Made by a program: the position numbers and the translations under genes
Notes under the pieces: model-generated
What the model saw: only the letters and a program-made list of their open reading frames with translations
Database searches by the model: none
What the model was told of the DNA's origin: nothing
From: Bacillus aquiflavi
GTDB taxonomy: Bacteria > Bacillota > Bacilli > Bacillales > Cytobacillaceae
Assembly: GCF_019915265.1 (NCBI RefSeq)
Contig: NZ_CP082780.1
Span: forward strand, 124,001 to 188,000
Length of the DNA: 64,000 nucleotides
Direction of reading: 5' to 3'
Part shown: one piece after another, positions 1-9,087 of the stretch
How the letters are laid out: every line of letters begins with the position of its first letter
How positions within the stretch are numbered: the stretch's first letter is position 1

Positions 1-346
1 CTATGCGATCGTTTTTCACAAGGGAGTCATACCCTTTTTTAAAACGAGCGACTTTTCTCGCATTTAGTACGTAGATAGAGGCTTGGAACTTAGGTTCATA
101 GCCTTTCATTTGGTCTTGTAGATAATGGGCAAGATGCCAACTGTAAAGATCATGGCTTCCATCCCAATCTTCAATTGGTTGGCCTGACTTTTTTCCGCTG
201 CTTCTAGCATTCGTTTGATCAGGGTTGCGGCCCCCGTTTTGATCATTAGAAACAGAAAAGTCGGCAAGTGTGGATCCGTCCTGTTTCATGAAATGGACAT
301 GATGGGACTTCAAGCTTACGTCTACACCAACAAGCATTTGTGACAT
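1..346 (-). mobile_element. IS110-family transposase, N-terminal part (cut by window edge)
   Basis: Reading the minus strand from an ATG at 346-344, with GGAGGTGAT just upstream, gives an open frame to the window edge that begins MSQMLVGVDVSLKSHHVHF. The early GVDVS motif supplies the first Asp of the RuvC-like DEDD catalytic domain of IS110 recombinases, which cut and rejoin DNA using a structured non-coding bridge RNA. Only about 115 residues are visible; the rest of the RuvC-like domain and the C-terminal serine-containing Tnp domain lie outside. Family assignment is from the N-terminal motif and the long non-coding 5' stretch; the exact IS cannot be named here. Confidence 0.8.
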
Positions 347-359
347 ACCAATCACCTCC

Positions 360-770
360 AGTAGGTAAGTTAATCAAGAACGTTCAGACCTGGGTGCCCA
401 CGGGAATCATCGATGTCTTCCTCGTCATCAGCACTCAAAGAAAAGAAGTCCATCATGAGCGCTACACTCACTTCTTTTACGGCGGCGCAACCAGTGGTTA
501 GACCTTCAATAATGAACCATGGGTAGCAGGCTTATTAAGCAGTACATCGCGAGATGTCCGCAAGGGGGAAAAGCAATATCCTGATACGATCCTGTCGGGT
601 TCCATTGTCCCATGAGCAGGTCTAAAACGCTATAAAAAAAATGACGGAGTAAAACGCTGGAGCATCCTCCATTCTCCGCCATTTCACGATATTCAGTTAA
701 AAGGTATTTCAAAGAAGCAGTAGGGAACTATCCCCCTGCGAAATAACAACAATACGTAAATCTATTATTG
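360..770 (-). ncRNA. Candidate IS110 bridge RNA / left-end non-coding region
   Basis: About 400 bases directly upstream of the IS110 transposase start carry no credible gene but have several short inverted repeats and a base composition richer in G+C than the flanks. In the IS110 group, the region between the element's left end and the recombinase start encodes a bridge RNA with target- and donor-binding loops. Its presence here is inferred from position and structure; boundaries are approximate and guide loops could not be assigned. An inverted repeat (786-797 with 841-852) lies just outside and may mark the element's edge or a terminator. Confidence 0.4.
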
Positions 771-968
771 ATAGTTTGACTTTACCTCGGCTTCCCCACC
801 AGAGGGGTGAAACAAGGGTAAAACAAAAACATTTATTGATGGGAAAGCCGAGAGGCTAACCTTTAAAAAAACCTATAGGAATCTAGAGTGAATTGTAGAG
901 GATCCGGATCAACTGGAAATTCTTCTAGAAAGAGCTCTTACTACTACTATACGAGGGGAAAAAAAAAT

Positions 969-1739
969 ATGATTTTTGTACGTTTAACTACATACTATTT
1001 AAAAACTCTATTTTCCCCTTTAACATTACTTGCTATTTTTGGATTTTTAAGTGCAAATATATTCTTTACGTATAGCTTATTTGAAGCTTATTTTCCTGTA
1101 AATCTATTAGAAAAGGTATCATTTATGTTTGTTTTACCATTGGAAATAAACGGTGACATCTTTCGTTGGTTGCTTTTATTGTTGCCTTTTTTAATCATTC
1201 CGGGAAACTTGCTTTTTAAACAATTCAAAAATCCCCCTGTTTATTTATTTGTCCGGATGGAGAGCTTTTCTAGTTGGTTTCATAGCTTATTATTTTCTTG
1301 CTGTATTTTCATCTTTATTAGTACTGGTTTATCATTTTTATTTACCTTTGTTATACTCGCCTTGTTAGATGCTGATTTAGCGTTTGCTAGTTTGAATATC
1401 ATGAATGGCAAAATCATTTTAAAACAATGGCTTGTTTTTTTCTTTACTATTTTATGTCTTTTTTTATTCAAAGTAATGATCTTTATGCTATCTAGAAATG
1501 AGCTTTTTTCTTTACTAGTAACGATCGTTGTTTCACTTTCAGCGTTAACTTTAGATCAACTAATGATTCAGGAAAAAAATAAAATGTTTATAACTGAATT
1601 TTTATATGCTAAAACTATTCGGACAAGTATCGAATTTCCTTTGTGGATAAGTATTTCAAGCATATTAGTATTATGTTTATATTTTGTATTAGTTAAAGTT
1701 TTCATGCTTAAACATGAGAAAGCGCTTAAAATAATGTGA
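969..1739 (+). CDS. ABC transporter permease, small six-TM type
   Basis: A 256-residue protein made almost entirely of hydrophobic helices (about six membrane segments), ending in a basic tail. It is followed 37 bases later by an ABC ATPase, so it is most likely the membrane subunit of a two-component exporter such as those giving self-protection against peptides. The frame is open 81 bases further upstream, but the ATG at 969 has GAGGGG at a sensible distance and begins with a membrane-protein-like N-terminus (MIFVRLTTYY), so I chose it. The upstream Ser/Tyr-rich extension is probably not translated. The IS110 element nearby may have removed genes that once preceded it. No substrate can be named. 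Confidence 0.7.
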   Translation: MIFVRLTTYYLKTLFSPLTLLAIFGFLSANIFFTYSLFEAYFPVNLLEKVSFMFVLPLEINGDIFRWLLLLLPFLIIPGNLLFKQFKNPPVYLFVRMESFSSWFHSLLFSCCIFIFISTGLSFLFTFVILALLDADLAFASLNIMNGKIILKQWLVFFFTILCLFLFKVMIFMLSRNELFSLLVTIVVSLSALTLDQLMIQEKNKMFITEFLYAKTIRTSIEFPLWISISSILVLCLYFVLVKVFMLKHEKALKIM

Positions 1740-1776
1740 GATTAGCTTCATAACAAAAAAGCGGGGAGTGAACAAA

Positions 1777-2439
1777 TTGGAAAACATTATCGAGATTAAT
1801 GACTTATGTAAAGTAGTAAAAAATAATGTTTTACTAGATCATATTAATTTAAAAATTAATATTCCAGGTGTATATGGAATCGTGGGAAGAAACGGGTCCG
1901 GAAAAAGTCTTTTATTTAAAACAATTTCTGGGCTTATCACACCAACGAAAGGGAGTATAAGTGTTCTTGGAACACAAGTTAGTAAAGGAGAATTTCCTCA
2001 ACAGTTTGGAGCACTATTAGATTCTGGCGGATTTCTGCCAAATTATTCTGCTTTTGATAATTTAAAATTGTTAGCCTCTGTCAAAAATCAAATTTCTGAT
2101 GATGATATAAAAGCGTGTCTAAATTTTGTTGGACTTGACTCTAAAAAAACTTCACCTGTAAAAACCTATTCTCTCGGAATGAAACAACGCCTAGGAATTG
2201 CACAGGCAATTATGGAAAAACCAAAGCTTTTAATACTTGATGAACCGATGAATGGACTGGATGCTTCAGGAGTAAAAGATATTCAAAAGATGATTTTAGA
2301 ATATAAGAACCTAGGAGTAACAATCCTTCTAGCTAGTCACAACGAAAGTGATATTAACTTATTATGTGATGAAGTTTATGAAATGGATAACGGTAAACTT
2401 TCAAGCCAGAAAACAAACGAAAGTGTTAAATTTGTATAG
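1777..2439 (+). CDS. ABC transporter ATP-binding protein
   Basis: This 220-residue nucleotide-binding subunit has Walker A GRNGSGKS (about residues 37-44), the signature YSLGMKQRLG near residue 140, Walker B LLILDEP with the D-loop just after, and the switch histidine in ASHNES. It should power the permease encoded immediately upstream. A GTG at 1768 is in frame, but GGGGAG at 1763-1768 sits 8 bases before the TTG at 1777, so the TTG start is preferred. The short C-terminus without a regulatory domain is typical of bacitracin- or lantibiotic-immunity-type ATPases; the substrate is unknown. Confidence 0.85.
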   Translation: MENIIEINDLCKVVKNNVLLDHINLKINIPGVYGIVGRNGSGKSLLFKTISGLITPTKGSISVLGTQVSKGEFPQQFGALLDSGGFLPNYSAFDNLKLLASVKNQISDDDIKACLNFVGLDSKKTSPVKTYSLGMKQRLGIAQAIMEKPKLLILDEPMNGLDASGVKDIQKMILEYKNLGVTILLASHNESDINLLCDEVYEMDNGKLSSQKTNESVKFV

Positions 2440-2520
2440 GTTAATTTTTAACTATAAGAGTTTGAAAGATTTAACTAACATGTTTACTAATCAAAGTAAT
2501 CTATTTTCATGTGAAAAGCA

Positions 2521-2564
2521 GGGCAGTTCAAAAGTCATTGAAAAATGACTTTTGAGACAGCCCA
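2521..2564. repeat. Long near-perfect inverted repeat between convergent genes
   Basis: Arms of about 19-20 bases (starting GGGCAGTTCAAAAGTCATT on the left) face each other around a GAAA loop, between the convergent ABC ATPase and caspase-like genes. There is no T-run on either side, so it is a poor intrinsic terminator by itself. The outer bases resemble the GGGCTGTC-type ends seen on some insertion sequences, so a solo IS-end remnant is an alternative. Confidence 0.5.
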
Positions 2565-2567
2565 AAG

Positions 2568-3148
2568 TTATTTCTCTATGGAAGAATAAATTTGATACAT
2601 CAACGTTTCTTGATCAATAGACTTTGCAATTTCAAATGCCTTTTGTTCGGTCCGCTTTGTTATCTATGATTTCATACATAAATTTGATAAGAAACATTAA
2701 ATTAGAATTACCATCTATATAATTATGAGGACCTATATAAGAATGACAACCACTTTTAAGGAATGCCATTGCTAATTGCTGAGTTCCTAAAGTACACCCC
2801 GCCAAAGTACACCCCGCCGCGATAACTTTTACATTTTTAAAATTTGCATAGCGGACAACATCTTGATGATCAAAGAATTCTCCTTTCGGCTCCTTATCCT
2901 CATATACATCATGATCAAGGACAGTCATACAAAATCTTCCTTTATCTCCGTGGAAATTAAAAATTAAATAATCAAGCTTATGATCGCGATCTTTACCAGA
3001 GAGCACATCAACAAAATCATTTGGCCTTCCTATCATAATGGACAGTAACCCTTACCCCGAAATACTCGAGTGTTGAGCGCAGTGCATACGATTCCATATC
3101 ACAATTTGGACCCACTACTAAACTAACATATAATTCCGATCCACTCAT
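2568..3148 (-). pseudogene. Caspase-like (CHAT/C14-type) protein, two frameshifts
   Basis: The largest intact piece (3036-2632) reads FNFHGDKGRF followed about 45 residues later by a small-residue/Cys segment (AAGCTLAGCTLG) and then a GCHSYIGP stretch, the spacing of the His-Cys dyad in caspase-fold peptidases. Upstream in another frame, from ATG at 3148 with AGAGG before it, is MSGSELYVSLVVGPNCDMES continuing to VTVHY; downstream in a third frame is a coherent tail ending IYSSIEK at 2568. Joining the three gives a protein of about 190 residues, so the gene carries two frameshifts and is probably inactive. A sequence AGG CTG-like duplication of CTLAG may also be a slip. Family call is moderate; no partner gene is visible. 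Confidence 0.55.
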
Positions 3149-3390
3149 ATTAATACCTCTTTTTTAAAATAACGTTTACAAAAGTTCTCCTATATTTTAT
3201 TTTTAAAAATCTAAATAGCAAATTATTCTGATAAACAATTTTTTTATTTGAGTATCGAACAATGATATGACATTGATAAAAAATGAGATGAAAGATTATA
3301 AATACTTTAGAAAAAACATATACAAATCATATTTTCTTTAATAAAATAAACAAAAGACTATATAAGAAAATTCGGAGGTGTATGTTCAAA

Positions 3391-4158
3391 ATGAAGGACT
3401 ATAGATTGGAGAAAGGGTTGAATCAAAAGATAGTAGATGGAATCTTTAAAGGGTATCGTGAATATTTAGATGTGAGAAGGGAAAAAGCTAAGTCATTAAA
3501 AGTAAGCGGGGCCTACGCATGGGTTAAAGGAAATCATATTGATCATCACGTAGGGGTTGAATGTGAACCTTTTGGAGTGAAGAGTAAGTTAGCAAAGGCT
3601 GGTTTGACTTGGCAGTACCTTCAGTTTAAACATCAAAATGAAGCTATTTTATTTATTGTTAAAAATGCTAGATACTTTGATCCAGATCAGGTCAATCGTG
3701 GTAAAGATGCTACGGGTAAGGCTCGCAGGACGAAAATTTCTTATATGGAAAATTTAATGACAATTAATAAAGAGATTGATTTTAATGATATTTCTCCTCA
3801 AGTGTCAGAGAGCTTTGTTCAGCTAGAATTACAATTAATAGAGGACTGTCAATTAAATGATATTGACAATAAGGAGATTTCAAAAATAAAATCGAATTAC
3901 AATCGTTTTTATATCGTTACATATTTGATTGATGAAAACCAATATATTTCAAAAATTCAATTATGGATGCCAAATCCGGTAAATAATCAAGCTTATTTAA
4001 TTGATAATTTAACATTTTATATCAATGAGTCACACGCTTTTGAGATCGAGGAAGAATTGAAAGATATTTTGGTAAATAAAAGTGATACTGAAGATCATTT
4101 TGATGCACATAAATTCGGAATTGTATTAGATACTGAAAGAAAAGCAATAATAAAATAA
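3391..4158 (+). CDS. Probable spr1630-type toxin of a toxin/antitoxin pair
   Basis: A soluble protein of about 255 residues with no membrane segment or signal peptide. The N-terminus (MKDYRLEKGLNQKIVDGI, then a GYREYL segment) and its position 16 bases before an XRE-ImmA/IrrE protein recall the ClpXP-sensitive spr1630 toxin family, which is paired with an XRE/peptidase-type repressor (spr1629) in Streptococcus pneumoniae. That assignment is from memory of the family and from context, not from a search. ATG codons occur at 3382 and 3391; GGAGGTG ends at 3380, making 3391 the more reasonable start. Stop and next gene are close enough for one transcript. Confidence 0.5.
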   Translation: MKDYRLEKGLNQKIVDGIFKGYREYLDVRREKAKSLKVSGAYAWVKGNHIDHHVGVECEPFGVKSKLAKAGLTWQYLQFKHQNEAILFIVKNARYFDPDQVNRGKDATGKARRTKISYMENLMTINKEIDFNDISPQVSESFVQLELQLIEDCQLNDIDNKEISKIKSNYNRFYIVTYLIDENQYISKIQLWMPNPVNNQAYLIDNLTFYINESHAFEIEEELKDILVNKSDTEDHFDAHKFGIVLDTERKAIIK

Positions 4159-4174
4159 TAAGGAGGTATAGCCT

Positions 4175-5359
4175 GTGTTCATTGGTAAAAGTCTGACCAA
4201 CATTCGAATCCTGCATGATTTAAGCCGAAATCAGTTGGCGGAAAAAGTAGGAGTAACTGAACAGGCTATTTGGCAATACGAGAATGGGTACACTTCTCCG
4301 AAACTAGAAGTAATAAATAAATTAAAAACTATTTTTAAAGTAAAATCCTCCTATTTTTATAAAGAAGATATGTTATCTGAAGCAGATATGAATAATATAC
4401 AAACTCACAATATAGCATATCGCTCTGAAACAATAAATTCGTTAAATAAAACTCAAAGTGAATCAATGCATATAAGATTTATTGACGTTTTTTTAAAGAA
4501 AATTGAAAGGAAGATCAACTACCCTAAAAATATCCTTTTGGAATTGAGAAACGACACGATCCTATTTTTTAAAAAAAATTGTGAGATGGATAGGGACACT
4601 CAAATAAAGTGTATTGCTGAATTAGCTCGGAACAAAATTGGCTTGAGGAATAATTCTAATAAAAATTTCCTATTTTTATTGGAGAAAGCAGGAGCTTTTA
4701 TTTTTGAAAAGGAAATTGGTGAAACGATTGATGCGTACAGTTTATGGAGTAAAGATGATCGACCTTACATCATTTTAGGCTCTATAAAAAAATCAGCTGT
4801 AAGAAGGAATTTCGATTTAGCTCATGAGTTGGGTCATTTATTATTACATTATAAAGTAGAATTTACTATGCAAGATAAAAAATCTTATCGTCAACTTGAA
4901 GATGAGGCGAATCAATTTGCTTCAATGTTTCTTTTGCCAGAAGATAGTTTTAGAAAAGATTGTAACGGGATAGTTAAAGTTTCTAATCCAGATGCCTATC
5001 TGGACCTTAAGCAAAAATGGCATGTCTCTTTACAAGCAATTGCAATGAGGGCGCTTAAGTTAAAGATAATTAATTATCAGCAATATCGATATTTTTTCAT
5101 GTCGATTAATAAAAAGGGCTACAAATTCATTGAACCTTTAGATTATGAAATACCAATAAACCGTCCAATGAAAATGAAGAGTATTTTACAGTTACTTTTT
5201 GATCATGATTTATATTCAGTATCAGATTTAATGGATGAATTAAAAGTAGATCAAAGCTTTCTTACAGTACTTACAGGAATTGAAGAAGAATTTTTTACTA
5301 AACATCGCAAAAAAGAAAATAAGAATTTTACAGTGAGTGAATTAACATTTAAAAGTTAA
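4175..5359 (+). CDS. XRE repressor fused to ImmA/IrrE metallopeptidase, probable antitoxin
   Basis: Residues 1-60 form an XRE helix-turn-helix (NQLAEKVGVTEQAIWQYENG). Around residue 216 lies the zinc-peptidase motif HELGH, followed near residue 242 by EDEANQFASMFLLP, which supplies the third ligand of the ImmA/IrrE (COG2856) fold. The GTG start has AGGAGG 8 bases upstream. In such pairs the protein binds the operon promoter and neutralises or controls the upstream partner; here the partner would be the gene ending at 4158. Regulation is probably autogenous. DNA-binding and peptidase motifs are directly seen; the antitoxin role is inferred. Confidence 0.8.
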   Translation: MFIGKSLTNIRILHDLSRNQLAEKVGVTEQAIWQYENGYTSPKLEVINKLKTIFKVKSSYFYKEDMLSEADMNNIQTHNIAYRSETINSLNKTQSESMHIRFIDVFLKKIERKINYPKNILLELRNDTILFFKKNCEMDRDTQIKCIAELARNKIGLRNNSNKNFLFLLEKAGAFIFEKEIGETIDAYSLWSKDDRPYIILGSIKKSAVRRNFDLAHELGHLLLHYKVEFTMQDKKSYRQLEDEANQFASMFLLPEDSFRKDCNGIVKVSNPDAYLDLKQKWHVSLQAIAMRALKLKIINYQQYRYFFMSINKKGYKFIEPLDYEIPINRPMKMKSILQLLFDHDLYSVSDLMDELKVDQSFLTVLTGIEEEFFTKHRKKENKNFTVSELTFKS

Positions 5360-5416
5360 AAGAAGGCACTTAACGTGAGAGTCATTTACAAGTGACTTTT
5401 GTTGGTGTCTTTTTTC
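5357..5416 (+). terminator. Terminator after the XRE-ImmA/IrrE gene
   Basis: An inner stem AGTCA...TGACT and an outer stem pairing AAGAAGGCAC with GTGTCTTTTTT end in a T-rich run immediately after the stop codon. Confidence 0.65.
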
Positions 5417-5626
5417 ATTTGGGGAATCTTTTCATCAAGAATAAGGTGGTACTTCTAATACTGATTTTAATGGCAAGGATAAAGAATGTGCTTTCAATTT
5501 ATGATTTTTAAAGTTCTTTGGGAAAGGACAATCTTACCGATGAAAATTCATTGATATGATCTTTTTGGAAATAATATTTTTAAAATAAATATTAAACAAT
5601 CGTTTGTTTATATTGTCAGGAGGGAC

Positions 5627-5953
5627 ATGATGCCACGAAAGGATTCTCAACACAACAAGGAAACAGATAAAGAAGCGAATGTTTTACTAATGAAAAAGGA
5701 AAAAAATGAAGATGAAATTCATCAGCTCACTCGCATGTTAGCGGCTGTGTTAAACTATTTGTCAGATGATGAAGTAGAGGAGATCGATATTGAAGTTCTT
5801 CTTAATAATACGGAAGGTCTCCGAGAATGGTGGGATAAATATCGCGAAAGCAACAAAAAAGAAATTGAGGAAGAAATAAAACAATCGCTAGGCGAGCTGT
5901 CATTGGAAGAACTAGAAAGTATTCGAGAACAGATTAAAGAAAAAAAGAAGTGA
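5627..5953 (+). CDS. Small charged hypothetical protein
   Basis: I do not recognise this 108-residue protein. It is very rich in Glu and Lys, predicted to be nearly all helical with heptad-like leucines (SLEELESIREQIKEKKK at the C-terminus), and has no membrane segment. AGGAGGG stands before two adjacent ATG codons (5627 and 5630). Upstream at about 5597-5612 is a near-palindrome, AAACAATCGTTTGTTT, close enough to the start to be an operator. It stands alone between convergent neighbours and is followed by a weak AAGGGGC/GCCCCTT hairpin near 5964-5997. Confidence 0.6.
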   Translation: MMPRKDSQHNKETDKEANVLLMKKEKNEDEIHQLTRMLAAVLNYLSDDEVEEIDIEVLLNNTEGLREWWDKYRESNKKEIEEEIKQSLGELSLEELESIREQIKEKKK

Positions 5954-6158
5954 AACATTACCGAAAGGGGCTTTCGAATTTTGAGGCTGCCCCTTCTTAG
6001 CTTTTCTGTTCATTTTCGAAAAATTTTATCCTCCGTTGCTATGTAATCAGCCATGATGTGACGTAAACAGACCGGATATTCCCTCTAATGCATGGTTAGT
6101 TCTGCAATCGGGAAAGGAACGAGCTCTAATAGAAGGGTTTGAAATACGTTATACCATT

Positions 6159-7607
6159 TTATTGATCAGCATCGTTCATTGACTGAACGGTGTTTTCATC
6201 TTTTTCATTAAACCATGCATCCTTTAATAATTTGATCCCCTCGTCAATTTCTGTTTCGCTTAACCCGCCAAAGCCTAATAAAACCATTGGCTTATCTGCC
6301 TTGTATTGTTCATAATAAATTGAAGTTGGGTAGATTTTCACCTTCTTTTTCAGAGCGTTTTTGATTAGCTCTAATTCAGACATCTGATTGTGTACTTGTA
6401 AAAGAATATGCAGTCCCGATTTCTCACCAATAATGGTAGCTTTATTGCCGATATACTTTTTAATAGAAGCTACTAGCATATGTTGTTTTTTGCGGTATAC
6501 GTTTCTCATTTTATTTAAATGGCTTTTCCAATGACCGTTTTTCATAAATAGAAAAAGGGTGTGTTGATGGAGACGAGAAACTGTTTGTTTATATATAGTA
6601 AGGTGTTGATCATATTGATTTACCAATGCTGTGGGCAACACGGCATAACTTAGGCGGATTGAAGGGATTAACGATTTAGAAAATGTACCTAAGTAAATGA
6701 CGCTGTCTTTAAAGTCCAAGCCTTGCAATGAAGGAATCGGTTTGCCTATATATCTAAATTCGCCATCATAATCGTCCTCGATAATATAGCGGCCTTTTGC
6801 TTCAGCCCATTTCAATAATTCTAAGCGTCGATTAATTGGCATGATCGTTCCAAACGGGAACTGGTGCGATGGTGTGATATATACTGCATTTGCTCGACTC
6901 TCTTCTAAATGTTTTAGGGAGATTCCCTCTTCATCAAGAGGAATTGAAATGGTTTTAACATTTTCGTGTTTAAACACAGCCCTAGTTCTATGAAAACCCG
7001 GATCTTCCATTGCGTATATAGATTCCTTCCCGATTAACATCGTGAGCAATCGTAGTAAGTATTGTGTACCAGCACCGATCATAATTTGTTCTGGTGAACA
7101 TGTTACCCCTCTTGATTGAAAAACATATTGAGCAATTTCTTCTCGAAGATTAGTATCACCTTTTGGATCACCATTGAAAAAAATCTCGCTATTTTCTTCG
7201 TATAACGATTGTACGGTTAACTTTCTCCAAGTTGAATATGGAAAATGTTCTAAATCTACCTTTCCGTGGCTGAAGTCAAATTTATATTGTTCGTCATGGT
7301 TTTTAGTTACTTTTTTGTTATGAAAGGAAATCCGGCTTGAATATGGATAAAGATCTCCTGCTAACTTTTTCACATAAACGCCTTTTCGCAGTTCAGATTT
7401 GACATATCCTTCTGCATTCAGTTGTTGGTATGCAGTTTCAATTGTGTTTTGACTAATGCCAAGGTGAGCCGCTAGCTTTCGTTTTGACGGAAGCTTTACC
7501 CCCGGTGCGATGTTGCCAGTTTGAATTTCCTCTCTTATATAGTGATAAAGCTGTACGTATAAAGGTTCCTTTTTTTCATTGTCTAAATGAGGTGTAAGTT
7601 CTATCAT
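6159..7607 (-). CDS. MocR-family regulator (GntR HTH + aminotransferase domain)
   Basis: The first 75 residues are a GntR winged helix (ISQNTIETAYQQLNAEGY region), followed by a full fold-type I aminotransferase-like domain. The PLP-lysine segment reads GTFSKSLIPSIRLSY near residue 310, and IIEDDYDGEF is the usual acidic PLP-contact segment. Such proteins use PLP as an effector to sense vitamin B6 or amino compounds and often control a divergent neighbour, here the GNAT gene at 7724. ATG codons lie at 7616 and 7607; AAGG touches the first but is 9 bases from the second, so 7607 is preferred. The target metabolite is unknown. Confidence 0.88.
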   Translation of the reverse strand: MIELTPHLDNEKKEPLYVQLYHYIREEIQTGNIAPGVKLPSKRKLAAHLGISQNTIETAYQQLNAEGYVKSELRKGVYVKKLAGDLYPYSSRISFHNKKVTKNHDEQYKFDFSHGKVDLEHFPYSTWRKLTVQSLYEENSEIFFNGDPKGDTNLREEIAQYVFQSRGVTCSPEQIMIGAGTQYLLRLLTMLIGKESIYAMEDPGFHRTRAVFKHENVKTISIPLDEEGISLKHLEESRANAVYITPSHQFPFGTIMPINRRLELLKWAEAKGRYIIEDDYDGEFRYIGKPIPSLQGLDFKDSVIYLGTFSKSLIPSIRLSYAVLPTALVNQYDQHLTIYKQTVSRLHQHTLFLFMKNGHWKSHLNKMRNVYRKKQHMLVASIKKYIGNKATIIGEKSGLHILLQVHNQMSELELIKNALKKKVKIYPTSIYYEQYKADKPMVLLGFGGLSETEIDEGIKLLKDAWFNEKDENTVQSMNDADQ

Positions 7608-7647
7608 GACATTCATCCTTCCGGCAAAAAACTGACCCTATAAATTA

Positions 7648-7661
7648 TATCATATGTGATA
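7648..7661. promoter_or_regulatory. Palindromic operator candidate in MocR/GNAT divergent promoter
   Basis: TATCATATGTGATA has perfect 5-base arms (TATCA/TGATA) and lies in the 116-base gap between the divergent MocR and GNAT genes. A role as regulator binding site is inferred from position. Confidence 0.4.
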
Positions 7662-7723
7662 CTTTTAATAATGCCACTTGATCAATATAATCAAAAGTAA
7701 ATTGATAAGGGAGGTTATGAACG

Positions 7724-8155
7724 ATGGAGATGAAAGAGTTAACAAGTGAAAAGGAATGGATTCATGCTTTTCCGATCATAAAACAATTACGGCCGCATCT
7801 TAATGAAAAAACTTACATTGAAATGATAAGTGAAGCAATAGCAAAGGAAAATTATAAAATATTTGCTCTGTACCATCATGGCGAAATGGCTACGGTTATC
7901 GGATTTATGCCAATGATTACATTAAATAATGGGCGATTTATTTGGGTTTGTGATTTAGTAACAGATTCGAATAAACGATCTAAAGGCTATGGTAAAAAGC
8001 TACTTGCACACATCCATGAGTGGGCAAAAGAGAATGGCTATGAAACTGTTGCATTATCATCTGGTTTGCAACGTGTAGATGCTCACCGTTTTTATGAGGA
8101 TAAAATGGCTTATCATAAAGTAAACTATGTTTTTAAAAGGAATATAAATGATTAA
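7724..8155 (+). CDS. GNAT-family N-acetyltransferase
   Basis: A 143-residue single-domain acetyltransferase. The acetyl-CoA pyrophosphate loop is visible as [12 protein letters not shown] (about residues 84-95), preceded by the beta-strand WVCDLVTD and followed by a helix and the [17 protein letters not shown] segment typical of motif B. It transfers an acetyl group from acetyl-CoA to an amine; the substrate cannot be read from sequence. It has a GGGAGG site before its ATG, is divergent from the MocR regulator, and ends in its own terminator, so it is a single-gene unit probably controlled by that regulator. Confidence 0.88.
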   Translation: MEMKELTSEKEWIHAFPIIKQLRPHLNEKTYIEMISEAIAKENYKIFALYHHGEMATVIGFMPMITLNNGRFIWVCDLVTDSNKRSKGYGKKLLAHIHEWAKENGYETVALSSGLQRVDAHRFYEDKMAYHKVNYVFKRNIND

Positions 8156-8161
8156 CATGAT

Positions 8162-8192
8162 AAAACTGGGCGGCGTTTTTGCCCAGTTTTTT
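8162..8192 (+). terminator. Terminator after GNAT gene
   Basis: AAAACTGGGC pairs with GCCCAGTTTT around a GGCGTTTTT loop and ends in a T-run. Confidence 0.85.
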
Positions 8193-8229
8193 AACTTGTA
8201 GACAAAGTAAAATTCCGAAAGAAAGCAGC

Positions 8230-8964
8230 TTATTTTATTCTTATTTTATATAATAATTCTGTTCGATTGTTTGCATTAAACTTTCGGTATAGGTTTTGAA
8301 GGTGTTTTTTTACCGTATGTTCACTAATGTATAGTATATTGGCAATCTCTTTATTTTTAATCCCTTTCTCAAGGTAAGTTACTAACTCTTGCTCCCTTGC
8401 TGTTAAATTTAAGTTATTCTCATTTTCGCGACCATTTATGAGACGTTGAATATTGAAACCGTTTTCAATATGTTTTATAAGAAAGTGAAGTTTAACTGAA
8501 TCTGTTTCCGTAAATTGTTTTTCATCTCGAGCTCGCAATAGACCAATGACACCAACTAATTTGTTGTTATATTGTAAGTAGATGCCCATTTCGTCTAACA
8601 ACCTATTTTCTTTCATAAAAGAATGATAATATTCTGACTCTAAGTAGCTTGAAAAAGAAATGATATCATCTATTTTTACAATTTTATTGATCTTTTTTAA
8701 ATTAAAAGGCTGAAGAAAATCCAATTCATAAAAGTAATGCAAATATTCTTTTAGTGTCTGTTTTTCGATATTAAGTACAATTGGATCGATTAGATTATGA
8801 TTGTCGTCTACTAACCAAAATAACGATTTATTGTAACCTAATAAATGAGATAAAATTTGCAAAACTTCAATACGATAACTATTTGTTGTTAGCTTCATTT
8901 GCATATTTGCCAATTCTTCACTGGCATACAACACTTGTTGATATTCTTTTTTTGATCGTAGCAT
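8230..8964 (-). CDS. LuxR-type transcriptional regulator
   Basis: The last 65 residues form a classic GerE/LuxR helix-turn-helix (LTAREQELVTYLEKGIKNKEIANIL, with SEHTVKKHLQNLYRKF as the recognition part). The first 165 residues have an alternating alpha/beta pattern that could be a GAF-like sensor domain. An in-frame GTG GTG precedes the ATG at 8964, but AAGGGG is 8 bases from that ATG, so I use it. It is divergent from the amidase gene at 9088, separated by 123 bases, and may control it. The ligand is unknown. Confidence 0.85.
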   Translation of the reverse strand: MLRSKKEYQQVLYASEELANMQMKLTTNSYRIEVLQILSHLLGYNKSLFWLVDDNHNLIDPIVLNIEKQTLKEYLHYFYELDFLQPFNLKKINKIVKIDDIISFSSYLESEYYHSFMKENRLLDEMGIYLQYNNKLVGVIGLLRARDEKQFTETDSVKLHFLIKHIENGFNIQRLINGRENENNLNLTAREQELVTYLEKGIKNKEIANILYISEHTVKKHLQNLYRKFNANNRTELLYKIRIK

Positions 8965-9087
8965 TCTCACCACCCCTTGTTTTACTTTTAAACCAAATAT
9001 TCTAAATAGTCAAATAATAGTCCTTTTGAGTAATATAAAAAAATTTTCCTCCACATTATAATTGATAAAAAAGGAGGAGGGATACCG

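Noticed and set aside
506..712. 68-codon minus-strand frame upstream of the IS110 transposase
   Set aside because: No ribosome site and protein composition without pattern; it lies in the non-coding, structured end of the element.
888..968. N-terminal extension of the ABC permease, Ser/Tyr-rich, possibly a small peptide
   Set aside because: The ATG at 969 has the better ribosome site and a normal membrane start; the cluster of restriction-site-like hexamers here looks coincidental.
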